Assembly: GCA_020073665.1 (NCBI GenBank)
Contig: JAIQEU010000007.1
Span: 129,001 to 193,000, forward strand
DNA length: 64,000 bases
Direction: 5' to 3'
From: Terriglobia bacterium
GTDB lineage: Bacteria > Acidobacteriota > Terriglobia > Terriglobales > Acidobacteriaceae
Positions 23,905-33,631 of the stretch are shown one piece after another; position 1 is the first letter of the stretch; the number at the start of each line of letters is the position of its first letter. Below the pieces are notes generated by a model. The model made no database searches and was not told the origin of the DNA. It saw only the letters and a list, made by a program, of their open reading frames with translations. The position numbers and the translations under genes are program-made.

Positions 23905-24840
23905 ATGCTCTTAGTTCTCGATGTCGGCAACACCAACACGGTGCTCGGCGTCTTCGCCAAAGTGGCGAAGGTGCATCCTGCCCCGGACGGTCCGGCGATG
24001 ACAGACTCGCCGAAGTACGGGCTGCTGGTGGCAAACTGGCGCGTGTCCACCAACCAGACCCAGACGGTCGACGAATACGGCGTGCTGTTCCGCAACCTGT
24101 TCGCCATGGACAACCTGGAGGTCGCCGGCATCCACGGCATCGTGATTTCCTCCGTGGTACCACCGCTCGATTCCACGCTGCGCCAGGTGTGCGAGCGCTA
24201 CTTCAACATCAAGCCGCTGTTCATCGAGCCGGGCGTGAAGACCGGCATGCCGGTGCAATACGAAAACCCCGCCGAAGTGGGCGCCGACCGCATCGTCAAC
24301 GCGGTGGCGGCATTTGAGAAATATGGCGGTCCCTGCGTGGTAGTGGACTTCGGCACCGCCACCACCTTCGACTGCGTGACCGCCAAAGGCGAGTACCAGG
24401 GCGGAGTAATCTGCCCCGGCATTGGAATTTCCGCCGGCGCCTTGTTCGAGCGCACCGCGCGCCTGCCCCGCGTTGACATTCGGAAACCCGCCCGCGTGAT
24501 CGGCTCAACCACCGTGGGCAGCCTCCAGTCCGGCCTCTATTACGGATACCTGGGACTGGTGGATGGCATCCTCGAACTGCTGCTGGGCGAAATGGGGAAA
24601 GAGACGAGAGTGGTAGCCACCGGCGGCCTGGGTTCGCTGATCGGCACGGGATCGAAATACATCAAGCACGTGGATGATCTTCTTACCCTGGAAGGCCTGC
24701 GCATCATCTGGGAGCGCAACGCTGCCTCCAAGCCGTCGCGGGAAGCGGCGCCCGCCAAAGCTCAAAAGGCGGCTGCCCCAGCTGCCGAGAAGCCGTCGTC
24801 CAAACCCTGGCCCGGCAGTAAGCCGCGCTCCTCTCGCTGA
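23905..24840 (+). CDS. coaX: Type III pantothenate kinase
   Basis: 311 residues from ATG 23905. It phosphorylates pantothenate in the first step of coenzyme A synthesis. Family motifs: DVGNTNTVLGVF (phosphate-binding), PAEVGADRIVNAVAA, VVDFGTATTFD and GGVICPGIGIS. The catalytic core ends near residue 272. The remaining 40 or so residues are an Ala/Lys/Pro/Ser basic tail (KAQKAAAPAAEKPSSK) not found in the enzyme core and probably disordered. The frame opens earlier at 23863, in the ggcaaccgacaactg intergenic repeat, and that start is rejected. Confidence 0.95.
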   Translation: MLLVLDVGNTNTVLGVFAKVAKVHPAPDGPAMTDSPKYGLLVANWRVSTNQTQTVDEYGVLFRNLFAMDNLEVAGIHGIVISSVVPPLDSTLRQVCERYFNIKPLFIEPGVKTGMPVQYENPAEVGADRIVNAVAAFEKYGGPCVVVDFGTATTFDCVTAKGEYQGGVICPGIGISAGALFERTARLPRVDIRKPARVIGSTTVGSLQSGLYYGYLGLVDGILELLLGEMGKETRVVATGGLGSLIGTGSKYIKHVDDLLTLEGLRIIWERNAASKPSREAAPAKAQKAAAPAAEKPSSKPWPGSKPRSSR

Positions 24841-24846
24841 CCCGTC

Positions 24847-25557
24847 GTGGAAAATTACTTCAACTATTTCACCGAAATCGAAGAGCAATTCCAGCGCCGT
24901 CGTGGCGGAGGTCTGCTGCTATCCACCCTGGACTGGGCATTGATTGAGACCTGGAAAGACGCGGGCATTCCGCTGGAAGCTGTGCTGCGCGGGATTGACG
25001 CTGCGTTTGAGAAATTCGAGAAGCGTCCGGCGCAGCCCCGCAAGGTAAACAGCCTGGCCTACTGCGCCCAGGAAGTCCTGGCGGCAGCCGAGGAAATGAA
25101 AGAAGCCGCGGTCGGAGCCGTGCGAGGCGAAGAGCAGGGCAAGACCGATCGCGGGCTTCCGACTGTCGAGATTATCGCCTTCCTGCGGCGTAACGCGGCG
25201 CAACTGCAAGCGGCGAAACTGCCCAAAGGTAGCGGTATTTCCGGACAAGCCCTGGCACAGGAAACCGCTCAAACCCTTCTTGACCTGGCTTCCGGTCTTG
25301 AAACCCAGAAGGCTCCGCCGCGCCTGGAAGATCTGGAACGCCGGCTGACCGTGCTGGAAGAAAAATTGTTTGCCGTGTTGCTGGCCGCTACTCCAGACGA
25401 AGAGATTGTCGCCGTGCGGGCCCAGGCCGATCGCGAACTGGCGCCATATCGCCGCAAAATGCCGGCAGCACAGATTGATCAGTTGCAGAAACAATACGTT
25501 CACAAACGGCTGCTCGAGCGCTACGGCCTGCCGCGGCTGAGCTTGTTCTACATGTGA
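24847..25557 (+). CDS. Conserved hypothetical protein between coaX and a flavoprotein
   Basis: 236 residues from GTG 24847, 6 bp after coaX, with a 4-bp GTGA overlap with the next gene. It is largely helical and charged, with no signal peptide or membrane span. The N-terminus (MENYFNYFTEIEEQFQRRRGGG) is aromatic and charged; the C-terminus has RADRELAPYRRKM-like helices. I do not recognise the family. Tight coupling places it in a coaX-flavoprotein operon, suggesting a cytoplasmic housekeeping role. Confidence 0.8.
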   Translation: MENYFNYFTEIEEQFQRRRGGGLLLSTLDWALIETWKDAGIPLEAVLRGIDAAFEKFEKRPAQPRKVNSLAYCAQEVLAAAEEMKEAAVGAVRGEEQGKTDRGLPTVEIIAFLRRNAAQLQAAKLPKGSGISGQALAQETAQTLLDLASGLETQKAPPRLEDLERRLTVLEEKLFAVLLAATPDEEIVAVRAQADRELAPYRRKMPAAQIDQLQKQYVHKRLLERYGLPRLSLFYM

Positions 25558-26729
25558 GCTCGTTGACTCATAACTTCGACGCCATGATCCTCGGTGGAGG
25601 CGCCGCCGGATTGATGTGCGCCATCGAAGCCGGCAAGCGCGGCCGTCGCGTGGCTGTGCTTGAGCGCGCCGACCAACTCGGCAAAAAAATTCTCATCTCC
25701 GGCGGCGGACGCTGCAATTTCACCAACATGCACTGCCGCCCGGAGAATTCCCTCTCCGCCAATCCCCACTTCGCGAAGTCGGCTCTGGCCCGCTACACGC
25801 CTGCAGATTTCATTGCGCTGGTCGAAAAGCATCACATTCCGTATCACGAGAAGACCCTGGGCCAGCTCTTCTGCGACAACTCCGCGCGCGACATCCTGAA
25901 CCTGCTGGAAAACGAATGCCGCGCCACCGGAGTGAGCATCTTCTTGAAGAATCGAATTCGCGAAGTCACGCGGACCGATGGTTTCGTGGTCAAGACCGAA
26001 GGTGACGAGTTCCACGCTCCAGCGCTGGTAGTGGCCACCGGCGGCCTCTCCATTCCCAAAATCGGGGCCACCTCGTTCGGATACGACCTGGCTCGACAAT
26101 TTGGCTTGAAGATTCGCGAGCCCTGGCCCGGCCTGGTGCCGCTCGTTTTCGACTCTGCCGACCGCGCCCGCTATTGCGATCTCGCCGGAGTGTCCGCCGA
26201 AGTGGTGGCCTCGTGTGACGGCCAGAGCTTTCGCGAGAAAATGCTGATCACTCACCGCGGATTGAGCGGCCCCGCAATACTGCAAATCTCGTCGTACTGG
26301 AAGAAGTCCCAGCCCATCCTGATTGACCTGGCTCCGGGCCGCGAGATAACTGGGGCGTTTGGCGACCCCAAGACCCCCAGAAATTTGTCGGCCCTGAAGT
26401 CGGCACTCCAAGCATCTCTGCCCACGCGGCTTGCCACGCGCTGGCTGGATCACCATCCGCCCGCCGCCTGGACCAACGCTGCCCTGGCCCAACTGGAGCA
26501 GCAGGCCCACGCCTGGGAGATCATTCCCTCTGGCACGGAGGGTTACGAAAAGGCCGAGGTAACCGCGGGAGGCGTAGATACCGACGAACTTTCAGCCAAG
26601 ACCATGGAGAGCCGCAAAGTCCCTGGCTTGTTCTTTATCGGCGAGGTAGTGGACGTGACCGGCCATCTCGGTGGATTTAACTTTCAGTGGGCTTGGGCCT
26701 CGGGAGCCGCGGCAGGCCGCGTCCTGTAG
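25554..26729 (+). CDS. BaiN/HI0933-family NAD(P)/FAD-dependent oxidoreductase
   Basis: 391 residues from GTG 25554. An N-terminal Rossmann FAD site GGGAAGLMCAIEAG, then the family signature KKILISGGGRCNFTN, a central ATGGLSIPKIGATSFGYDLA block and a C-terminal FAD-closing segment GLFFIGEVVDVTGHLGGFNFQWAWASG. This matches the HI0933/YhiN flavoproteins, whose physiological substrate is generally not known; one member (BaiN) reduces bile-acid intermediates. The function is therefore a flavin-dependent reductase of unknown substrate. Confidence 0.9.
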   Translation: MSSLTHNFDAMILGGGAAGLMCAIEAGKRGRRVAVLERADQLGKKILISGGGRCNFTNMHCRPENSLSANPHFAKSALARYTPADFIALVEKHHIPYHEKTLGQLFCDNSARDILNLLENECRATGVSIFLKNRIREVTRTDGFVVKTEGDEFHAPALVVATGGLSIPKIGATSFGYDLARQFGLKIREPWPGLVPLVFDSADRARYCDLAGVSAEVVASCDGQSFREKMLITHRGLSGPAILQISSYWKKSQPILIDLAPGREITGAFGDPKTPRNLSALKSALQASLPTRLATRWLDHHPPAAWTNAALAQLEQQAHAWEIIPSGTEGYEKAEVTAGGVDTDELSAKTMESRKVPGLFFIGEVVDVTGHLGGFNFQWAWASGAAAGRVL

Positions 26730-26786
26730 GGGAACATGTGGCCCAGCCGGTGTGGACACGGGCGACTCGCCCGCGTCGTCGTAGCA

Positions 26787-26792
26787 TAGAAT
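26787..26792 (+). promoter_or_regulatory. -10 box (TAGAAT) spaced for a leaderless rlmD transcript
   Basis: Six bases separate this hexamer from the TTG start of rlmD, so transcription would begin at the start codon itself. There is no ribosome-binding site in front of that TTG, consistent with a leaderless message. Confidence 0.4.
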
Positions 26793-26798
26793 TATCCC

Positions 26799-28088
26799 TT
26801 GCAACTAACCATAGAGAAGCTGATCTACGGAGGCGACGGCCTGGCCCGTCTGCCTGCCGATGAGCACGGCCGTGGCAAGGCCGTGTTTGTGCCGTTTGTT
26901 CTACCGGGCGAACAGGTCACCGCGTCCGTCACCGAAGAGAAACCCGGCTTCGCCCGCGCCCGAGCCGACCAGATCTCGCAAGCCTCTCCCCAGCGCATCG
27001 CGCCGCACTGCCGCTATTTCATGCGCTGCGGCGGATGCCACTACCAGCACACCGACTACGCGCACCAGCTCGAGATCAAAGCTTCCATCCTGAAGGAAAA
27101 TCTCCGCCGCATCGCCAAGCTGGAACTGAGCCAGGATCTCAAGATTCATCCTTCGCCTCCGTGGCATTACCGCAACCGCACGCGCCTCAGAGTCCAGACC
27201 TCGCCCGAATTCGCGCTCGGATACTATCAGTTCAATTCCCACGAGTTCGTACCAATCGATCAGTGCCCGATCAGTTCTCCGCTGATCAACCGCGCGATCG
27301 CCGCCCTGACCACAAACGGCAGGAGCCAAGCCCTTGGCTCCCTACAGGCAATCCAGGAAATCGAATTCTTCGCCAGTGCCGACGACACTCAGCTTCTGGT
27401 CGAGGCCTGCGCCGCCTCCCAGACATCAGCCGAGCAGTCTGAGAAATCGGCGCATGCCCTGCAAAGCACCCTGCCCGAGGCCGTCGGAGTGGTGGTCTTC
27501 GAGCCGGCCAAGAACGAGCCCAAACCCATTGCCTGGGCTGGTTCCGGCAAGCTGACCTACCAGACCGCCCGCGCCTGTTACCGGGTCAGCGGCGGCGCCT
27601 TCTTCCAGGTCAATCGCCACTTGACCGATGAACTGGTCAACATCGTCACCGAGGGCCGCTCCGGACGCACCGCCCTCGACCTCTACGCCGGGGTCGGCCT
27701 GTTCTCCTCAGTCCTATCCCGGGAATTTGAGCGCGTGATCGCGGTGGAGTCATCACCGATTTCTCACTCCGATCTGCTGTACAATTCGCCTGAGAATGTG
27801 AAGGCTGTTGGTTCGATGTCGGAGCAGTACCTCAGAAACGTTGCTCGTAAGTTGCAGCCCGATCTGGTGGTGGTTGATCCGCCACGCAGCGGGCTGGGTG
27901 AAAACGTAGTCCATGCCCTGGTGAACTTGGGAGCGCCGCGAATCACCTACGTGTCGTGCGATCCGGCTACCCTCTCCCGAGACCTCGGCCGCCTGCTCAA
28001 GTCCGGATATCAGGTCGAGCGGGCGCACCTGGTGGATCTGTTCCCCCAGACCTACCACCTGGAAAGCGTTTTCCATTTAGTTCGTTAG
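26799..28088 (+). CDS. rlmD: 23S rRNA (uracil-5-)-methyltransferase, RlmD/RumA family
   Basis: 429 residues from TTG 26799. An N-terminal TRAM-like beta domain (IEKLIYGGDGLARL) is followed by the Fe-S cysteines CRYFMRCGGCHYQH, then the SAM-binding motif DLYAGVGLFS, VVDPPRSGL and the nucleophile loop VSCDPATLSRDL (catalytic Cys in SCDP), ending LVDLFPQTYHLE. It makes 5-methyluridine in rRNA or tRNA. Which of RlmD, RlmC or TrmA function applies cannot be settled by sequence alone; the Fe-S cluster favours RlmD/RumA. Confidence 0.9.
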   Translation: MQLTIEKLIYGGDGLARLPADEHGRGKAVFVPFVLPGEQVTASVTEEKPGFARARADQISQASPQRIAPHCRYFMRCGGCHYQHTDYAHQLEIKASILKENLRRIAKLELSQDLKIHPSPPWHYRNRTRLRVQTSPEFALGYYQFNSHEFVPIDQCPISSPLINRAIAALTTNGRSQALGSLQAIQEIEFFASADDTQLLVEACAASQTSAEQSEKSAHALQSTLPEAVGVVVFEPAKNEPKPIAWAGSGKLTYQTARACYRVSGGAFFQVNRHLTDELVNIVTEGRSGRTALDLYAGVGLFSSVLSREFERVIAVESSPISHSDLLYNSPENVKAVGSMSEQYLRNVARKLQPDLVVVDPPRSGLGENVVHALVNLGAPRITYVSCDPATLSRDLGRLLKSGYQVERAHLVDLFPQTYHLESVFHLVR

Positions 28089-28109
28089 GCCTTCCATTCC
28101 TGGGTAGCC

Positions 28110-30731
28110 TTGACTCCCGAAGCCAGTGCGATTTCTGCGCCTGCCCGGCCGCACTCAGGCGGACGCCAGCCCCTGCTGTGGGCCGCGCTGGCCTATTCCG
28201 CCGGCATCGTCGCCGGCGTCTACCTCTGGCGGCCTCCGGTGTGGTGGCTGGTAGCGGCCGCGGCCCTGGTTGCATTCACCATATTCTTTCTGCAACGGCG
28301 AGCGGGAGTGGCACGGATCCTCGGCTTGAGCGTCCTGTTTGCCGTCGGCGCTCTGATGATCGAAGTGCGTCCTCCTGCCGATCCCGGCAACTCCGCCATC
28401 CTTGCTTTCGCCGATGGCCGCGAAGTTGTAATCACCGCGCACGTGACCGGCGAAGGCAATCTCCGCGAAGCGGGTTCCGGCGGAGTGCGGCAGGTGCTGG
28501 ATGTTGAAACCGAACAGATCGCTACCCAAGGCCATGCGCAGGAAATTCATTCCGGCTTGCGCATCAGCTTCTATGCCAAAGAAACGGCAAACGAATCGCA
28601 GGATGAAACCGCCGCGGCCGCGATGCCTCTGTTTCGCTACGGAGCCCGCTTGCGGTTTCCGGCCAAACTTTCTCCGCCTCACAATTTCAGGAACCCCGGC
28701 GCCTTTGACTATCGCGGCTACCTCGCGGACAACGGAATTGCGGCTTTAGGTTCGGCCAAAGCCAGCACCGTCGAACTGTTGTCCGGCTTTAGCGGCACTC
28801 GCGCAAAACTGTGGCGCGCCCAAATCCATCGCAGCATCATCGACAAGATCCACGCTTTGTGGCCGGCCAACCAGGCCACGTTGATGGATGCCATGGTGCT
28901 GGGTGAGCACGCCTTCATCGCCCAAGCAGCCCGCGCCGATTTCCAGCGCTCCGGCACGTACCACTTGCTGGTGGTCTCCGGTATGAACGTGAGCATTCTG
29001 GCGGTTGCCACGTTCTGGTTGATGCGACGCCTGCGCCTGGGCGACGTTGTGGCCAGCGTGGTCACCGTGGCGCTTTCGGTGGGCTATGCCTTTGTCACCG
29101 AAGTGGGGCCTCCGGTATGGCGCGCCGCGCTCATGCTCACGCTTTACCTGGGCATACGCTTGCTCTATCGCGACCGGTCCGCGCTCAACACGATCGGCGG
29201 AGCAGGGCTGGGCCTGCTGCTGTTCGATCCCCGAGCCCTGTTTGGCCCCAGCTTCCAGCTGACTTTCTTGTCAGTCCTGATCATTGCGGCCATCGGGGTA
29301 CCTCTCCTGGAACGCACCCTGCAGCCGGTTCATCGCGGGTTGCGGCACCTGGACTCGCTCACCTACGACGTGACGCTCCCTCCGCGAGTGGCGCAGCTCC
29401 GGATCGACCTGCGAATGATCGCTGGACGCCTGCAGCGCTTCTTTGGAAAGCGAATTCCACTTGTGGTGTTGGGCAGGGCCAGCCGCACGCTGATTGCCGG
29501 CTGCGAGGTTCTCGCCATTTCGGCGTTGATGCAAATCGGGCTGGCGTTGCCCATGGCGTACTACTTTCACCGCGTGACCGTGGTGGGCCTGCCTGCGAAC
29601 GTGGTGGTCATACCCCTGACCGGGGTGCTGATGCCGTCTGCAGTGCTGGCCGTGGCGCTCGGTTATGTCTCGCCTTTTCTTGCCAAGGCTCCCGCGCTCA
29701 TTGCGGGTGCGGCACTCGAAGCGATTGCCGGGACGGTGCACGGCCTCGGCGGCCTGCGTGTGGCCGACGCCCGCGTGCCCACCCCCGCTGTCATCGTGAT
29801 CGTGCTGGGCGCGGCGGCCCTGCTCGTGGCGATGCTGCTCGCACGCCGCCGTCCCCTATTCGTGGCGGCGGGTTTGGCGGCGTTGATTGCCAGCGCCGCC
29901 TGGATCGCCCTGGTTCCTCCGCATCCCCAAATTCGGCCTGGAGTTTTGGAAATCACAACCATTGACGTTGGCCAGGGCGACTCCATTCTGCTGGTCTTGC
30001 CCCAGGGCCGCACCTTACTGGTAGATGCCGGCGGCTTGCCTCACTGGATGCATTCGGAGTTCGACATGGGCGAGGAAGTGGTCTCACCCTATCTGTGGTC
30101 GCGAGGTTTCGCGCGCCTGGACACGGTGGTCGTGTCCCACGCCCACGCCGATCACATGGGCGGGATGAGCGCAGTCATGGCAAATTTTCGTCCCAAGGAG
30201 TTATGGCTGGGAGTAGACACGCCCTCTCCTGACTTGGACAAACTGCTGGCGGAAGCCAAGCAACTGGGTGTCCGTGTGGTCCTGCACGAAGCCGGCGAGA
30301 CCTTGGCCGTGGGCGGCGCGACCTTCCGCATTCTCGCGCCCGCGCCTGACCCCGAGAGTCACACCTGGCGCGTGAATGACGATTGCCTGGTGATGAAAGT
30401 CTCGTACGGAAATACCTCAGCGCTATTGGAAGGCGATGCGGAACCGCAGGCCGAACGACGGATTGCGGGCGAACAGCCGCAGGCAGACTTGCTGAAAGTG
30501 GCTCACCACGGCAGCGCAGCTTCCACGATTCCGGAACTGCTGGCCGCGGTGCATCCGCGATTTGCCGCGATCAGTGTGGGCGCGCGCAATGTCTATGGGC
30601 ATCCTCGGCGGGAGACCCTGGCCCGGCTGGCACAATCCGCCGTGGTCACCTACCGCACCGACCTTGACGGCGCCGTCAGCTTCTATCTTGACGGCAACCG
30701 CGTCGCCGCTACGCCGGTGGCTCTTCGCTGA
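28110..30731 (+). CDS. comEC: DNA-uptake channel ComEC/Rec2
   Basis: 873 residues from TTG 28110. It has an N-terminal DUF4131 region with membrane spans, a central Competence domain of many transmembrane helices (VVSGMNVSILAVATFW is its hallmark), and a C-terminal metallo-beta-lactamase-fold domain with SHAHADHMGGM and HHGS. ComEC carries single-stranded DNA across the inner membrane during natural transformation, and the lactamase domain is thought to degrade the non-transported strand. All three parts are present, so the protein looks functional. It overlaps the convergent 30709-31023 gene by 23 bp. Confidence 0.95.
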   Translation: MTPEASAISAPARPHSGGRQPLLWAALAYSAGIVAGVYLWRPPVWWLVAAAALVAFTIFFLQRRAGVARILGLSVLFAVGALMIEVRPPADPGNSAILAFADGREVVITAHVTGEGNLREAGSGGVRQVLDVETEQIATQGHAQEIHSGLRISFYAKETANESQDETAAAAMPLFRYGARLRFPAKLSPPHNFRNPGAFDYRGYLADNGIAALGSAKASTVELLSGFSGTRAKLWRAQIHRSIIDKIHALWPANQATLMDAMVLGEHAFIAQAARADFQRSGTYHLLVVSGMNVSILAVATFWLMRRLRLGDVVASVVTVALSVGYAFVTEVGPPVWRAALMLTLYLGIRLLYRDRSALNTIGGAGLGLLLFDPRALFGPSFQLTFLSVLIIAAIGVPLLERTLQPVHRGLRHLDSLTYDVTLPPRVAQLRIDLRMIAGRLQRFFGKRIPLVVLGRASRTLIAGCEVLAISALMQIGLALPMAYYFHRVTVVGLPANVVVIPLTGVLMPSAVLAVALGYVSPFLAKAPALIAGAALEAIAGTVHGLGGLRVADARVPTPAVIVIVLGAAALLVAMLLARRRPLFVAAGLAALIASAAWIALVPPHPQIRPGVLEITTIDVGQGDSILLVLPQGRTLLVDAGGLPHWMHSEFDMGEEVVSPYLWSRGFARLDTVVVSHAHADHMGGMSAVMANFRPKELWLGVDTPSPDLDKLLAEAKQLGVRVVLHEAGETLAVGGATFRILAPAPDPESHTWRVNDDCLVMKVSYGNTSALLEGDAEPQAERRIAGEQPQADLLKVAHHGSAASTIPELLAAVHPRFAAISVGARNVYGHPRRETLARLAQSAVVTYRTDLDGAVSFYLDGNRVAATPVALR

Positions 30732-31023
30732 GGTCGATCTCGGCGGTTTCGTCGCCTGCGGGCGCCTGGCGATATTCATCAATCAGGCTGCGCGCGCGGT
30801 CCGCATCCTCGGCGCGCACCAGGATCACGGTGCCGCCCACCCCGGGAAGGATGTCCTGTTGCGCGTCCAGGGAGGTGACGTCGCAATCAATGTCGGCCGA
30901 CTCGAGCAGGCCACGAACTACCAGCGCCTCCGATTCCTGTTCGGTGTCGAACACCCGCACCAGTTTCTCGTTCGGATTCGGACGCTCCGGTGTTTCTTTG
31001 GGGGAACCAGCAGGGTTTGCCAT
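30709..31023 (-). CDS. DUF2007-type small protein
   Basis: 104 residues. The core (EKLVRVFDTEQESEALVVRG, then a second strand, GGTVILVRAEDADRARSLIDEY) has the ferredoxin-like pattern of DUF2007 putative signal-transducing proteins. The tail is acidic. It is convergent with comEC. Its molecular function is unknown. Confidence 0.8.
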   Translation of the reverse strand: MANPAGSPKETPERPNPNEKLVRVFDTEQESEALVVRGLLESADIDCDVTSLDAQQDILPGVGGTVILVRAEDADRARSLIDEYRQAPAGDETAEIDLSEEPPA

Positions 31024-31376
31024 TGATCCTCCGATCGGGGCCGCTTCTGGAACAGCTGGGGAACCCAGTTCCGCTGCCGCTGTAATTCTAACTCCGCCAG
31101 GCCGACTGCGGGTTGGAGTGCTACCCGGGCTGGAGGAGGGGGCTCGTTCTTCTCCCCCACCTCTGCGAATCTTCTGCGTTCTCTGCGGTTTAGGCCGTTG
31201 TTGGTCGCCAACCTGCGGTTCCTACACCTTTGTGTAGTTGCGCCCGGCCTGCCTTGCTATCACAATGAAGGCAACCGGGGGTGGGCGCAACGCCCGAGCG
31301 CGGCGGCACATCTAATTTTCATCAGGATGGCGCGGGCGCGACCGAGGTTCGGCGGCTGCATCCGACTGGGGGCACA
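31024..31376. other. Intergenic region without a supported gene
   Basis: Contains ctgcgttctctgcggttta (31174-31192), a member of the accacagaggacacag-type dispersed repeat, but no complete hairpin partner and no credible ORF. Confidence 0.5.
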
Positions 31377-31646
31377 ATGGAAAGGCCGGAGCCTGTTACA
31401 AGATCCGCATACGCGTTCGAAAAAGAAGAGGAAGCTCGCAAGATCCGCCGCCTGCAAATCGTGATCGGCATGGTCATGTCGGTAATCAGCCAGGACCCCA
31501 ACCTCACCCTGGAAGAAGCTTCCGAACTGGCCGCCGGCGCCAAGCGCGCGGCCTTGGCCATGTTCCCCGACAAGGAACTAGCCTACGACCTTCTCTACAA
31601 ACCCCGCCTGCAACGGCTGATGAACGAACGATATCGGTTGCAGTAG
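31377..31646 (+). CDS. Small conserved hypothetical protein
   Basis: 89 residues from ATG 31377; the longer frame to 31281 is low quality. A hydrophobic helix (IVIGMVMSVISQ) is followed by NLTLEEASELAAGAKRAALAMFPDKE. It looks like a small helical protein of the type common in acidobacteria. No function is assigned. Confidence 0.65.
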   Translation: MERPEPVTRSAYAFEKEEEARKIRRLQIVIGMVMSVISQDPNLTLEEASELAAGAKRAALAMFPDKELAYDLLYKPRLQRLMNERYRLQ

Positions 31647-31784
31647 GGCATTTGCGATGGTGCCCCGCTTTGCGCTTCTTGCAAATTGTGGAGCGCCAAC
31701 GTCCGCCCTCGCCTTCTAAAACTACTTGCTATCTCGGTGTTTCTGGGGTTAAATGCGCTCGCGCGACGCCTTCGGAGGACCTCT

Positions 31785-33209
31785 ATGCTCAAAGAGGTTG
31801 CCAAAGCTCTCTGGCCATTCGTGGTGGTTTCGGTCGCTCCCGCCCTCGCCGTCGCGCAAATCGCCAACTTTCAACACGTCATCGTGGTTATCCAGGAGAA
31901 TCGCAGTCCGGACAATCTGTTTCAGGGCCTGTGCGTTCCGCCGTTCGGCACCAGCAGCTCCTGCAGCGCAAAGCCAAGCGGACCGCAATACAACATTCTC
32001 ACCAGCAACTGGCTCGACAAGAACTCCCCAACGGGTTTCACCCAGCCACTCCCAATCCATCTGGGCATCGCGTACGACTTGAGCCACTCGCACAAGGCTT
32101 TCGTCAGCATGTACGACCGTGGCAAGATGGATGGAGCCGGAGGCGTTGTTTGCCTCGGCGCGTGTCCCACCACGCCCCAGTACAAGTATGTCGGCAATAA
32201 GCAGCACACCTTGGATCCCTACCTGGAGCTGGCAACCCAATACGGCTGGGCCAACTACATGTTCCAGACCAACCAGGGATCAAGTTTCCCAGCCCACCAA
32301 TTCCTTTTCGGGGGCACTTCCGCCCCCAGCACCCCTGACGATGCAGCGGGCATATTCGCGTCCGAAAACTCGACCCCGGTCGGAGCCACCGCGGGATGCA
32401 TCGCGTTAGCCACTACCAGCGTGGAATTGATAGATCCCACCGGCGAGCACCAGAGAATCTTCCCCTGCTTCGAGCATCAAACTCTGGCCGACCTGCTCGA
32501 CAACGCCGGCATCGCGTGGAAGTACTACACGCCCGGCGTGGGCCTGGACTGGACTGCGCCCAACGCCATTGAACACATCTGCCAACCGAGCGCGCCCACC
32601 GGCGGAAAATGCACCGGTCCCGATTTTGTGAACAACGTCGACCTGAAGCCGGCGGATGTGCTGACGGACATCGGAAATTGCAAGCTGGCGGCGGTGAGCT
32701 GGGTAATTCCGAGCGGAACCAATTCCGATCATGCGGCGAAACTCGTCAATATAGGCGGCCCCGCCTGGGTGGCGTCCATCGTCAATGCCGTGGGCAACAA
32801 TCCCGTGTGTCCCAACGGAGAGGTCTATTGGAACAACACCGCCATCCTCGTCACTTGGGACGATTGGGGAGGCTGGTACGACCACGAGCCGCCCACCGTT
32901 TTGCCGCAGCCCCAAGGCGACTACCAGTACGGCTTCCGCGTTCCATTTGTGTTCGTGTCGGCCTATACCCCGGCAGCGTACGTGGACAACCAACGCCACG
33001 ATTTCGGCAGCGTCCTGCGCTTTATCGAACATAACTTCGGCATCACCGAGGGTGCCCTGGCCTTCGCTGATGCACGCGCCGCTACCGATCTCACCAGTTT
33101 CTATAACCCCAACCTACTGCCTCGGCCCTTCCTGACGATCAGCGCTCCCAAAGGAGCCCAGTACTTCATCAACGACACGACTCCGCTGACTGATCCGGAT
33201 GATGACTAG
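31785..33209 (+). CDS. Secreted phosphoesterase (phospholipase C/acid phosphatase AcpA family)
   Basis: 474 residues from ATG 31785, preceded by GGAGG. The first 25 residues are a signal peptide (cleavage after ALAVAQ). The mature part begins HVIVVIQENRSPDNLFQG, the family metal and nucleophile motif, with Asn/Asp-rich catalytic loops later (LVTWDDWGGWYDHEPP and RVPFVFVSAY). It hydrolyses phosphomonoesters or phospholipids outside the cytoplasm, perhaps for phosphate or lipid scavenging. Exact substrate unknown. Confidence 0.9.
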   Translation: MLKEVAKALWPFVVVSVAPALAVAQIANFQHVIVVIQENRSPDNLFQGLCVPPFGTSSSCSAKPSGPQYNILTSNWLDKNSPTGFTQPLPIHLGIAYDLSHSHKAFVSMYDRGKMDGAGGVVCLGACPTTPQYKYVGNKQHTLDPYLELATQYGWANYMFQTNQGSSFPAHQFLFGGTSAPSTPDDAAGIFASENSTPVGATAGCIALATTSVELIDPTGEHQRIFPCFEHQTLADLLDNAGIAWKYYTPGVGLDWTAPNAIEHICQPSAPTGGKCTGPDFVNNVDLKPADVLTDIGNCKLAAVSWVIPSGTNSDHAAKLVNIGGPAWVASIVNAVGNNPVCPNGEVYWNNTAILVTWDDWGGWYDHEPPTVLPQPQGDYQYGFRVPFVFVSAYTPAAYVDNQRHDFGSVLRFIEHNFGITEGALAFADARAATDLTSFYNPNLLPRPFLTISAPKGAQYFINDTTPLTDPDDD

Positions 33210-33631
33210 GGGAGCCGGCGGGGTGCCGCTTGCTCAAATCTCAAACGCGGCGTGACCGAACTGCTGGTATCGATCAGTATGCCCGCGCGCAAGGGCAACT
33301 CGGGTTCGGTTCGGAAGCCCAGGATGGCCGCTGGCGGTTTGTTGTCGTCCAGAACAGTGATGTCCTCCAGGGTGAGGTCGCCGGCAAACTTGCCGTGACG
33401 GCCGGCCACAAATGACACGTTGACCTCATTCACCTGTTTTCTGATGGTCCATTCAGGGGCGGGAACGGGAGCATCCAAAGTCAGGGGGGGCGCGCAGCGA
33501 GCACAGTCCTGCGCCTGGGTCGAAGCGAAAATCGCCGTGAGAACGGCTGCCAGGGCAGCAGGCCACCAGAAGCATTCGCTGCCACCCTTTACTCCAGGCG
33601 CGAAGTAAGCCAGGTATGGCCCCACAGGCAC
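33206..33631 (-). pseudogene. Truncated VWFA-related acidobacterial-domain protein
   Basis: A signal-peptide-like segment (WWPAALAAVLTAIFASTQAQ) is followed by NEVNVSFVAGRHGKFAGDLT, ITVLDDNKPPAAILGF and LRAGILIDTSSSVTPRLRFEQ. That is the start of a von Willebrand A domain with the MIDAS DxSxS motif, as in the acidobacterial VWFA-related family. The frame then ends within eight residues (AAPRRLP), so most of the VWA domain, about 150 residues or more, is missing. No rest of the gene is seen before the phosphoesterase stop at 33209, so it looks like a deletion remnant. The start codon is a guess (GTG 33631). Confidence 0.7.
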
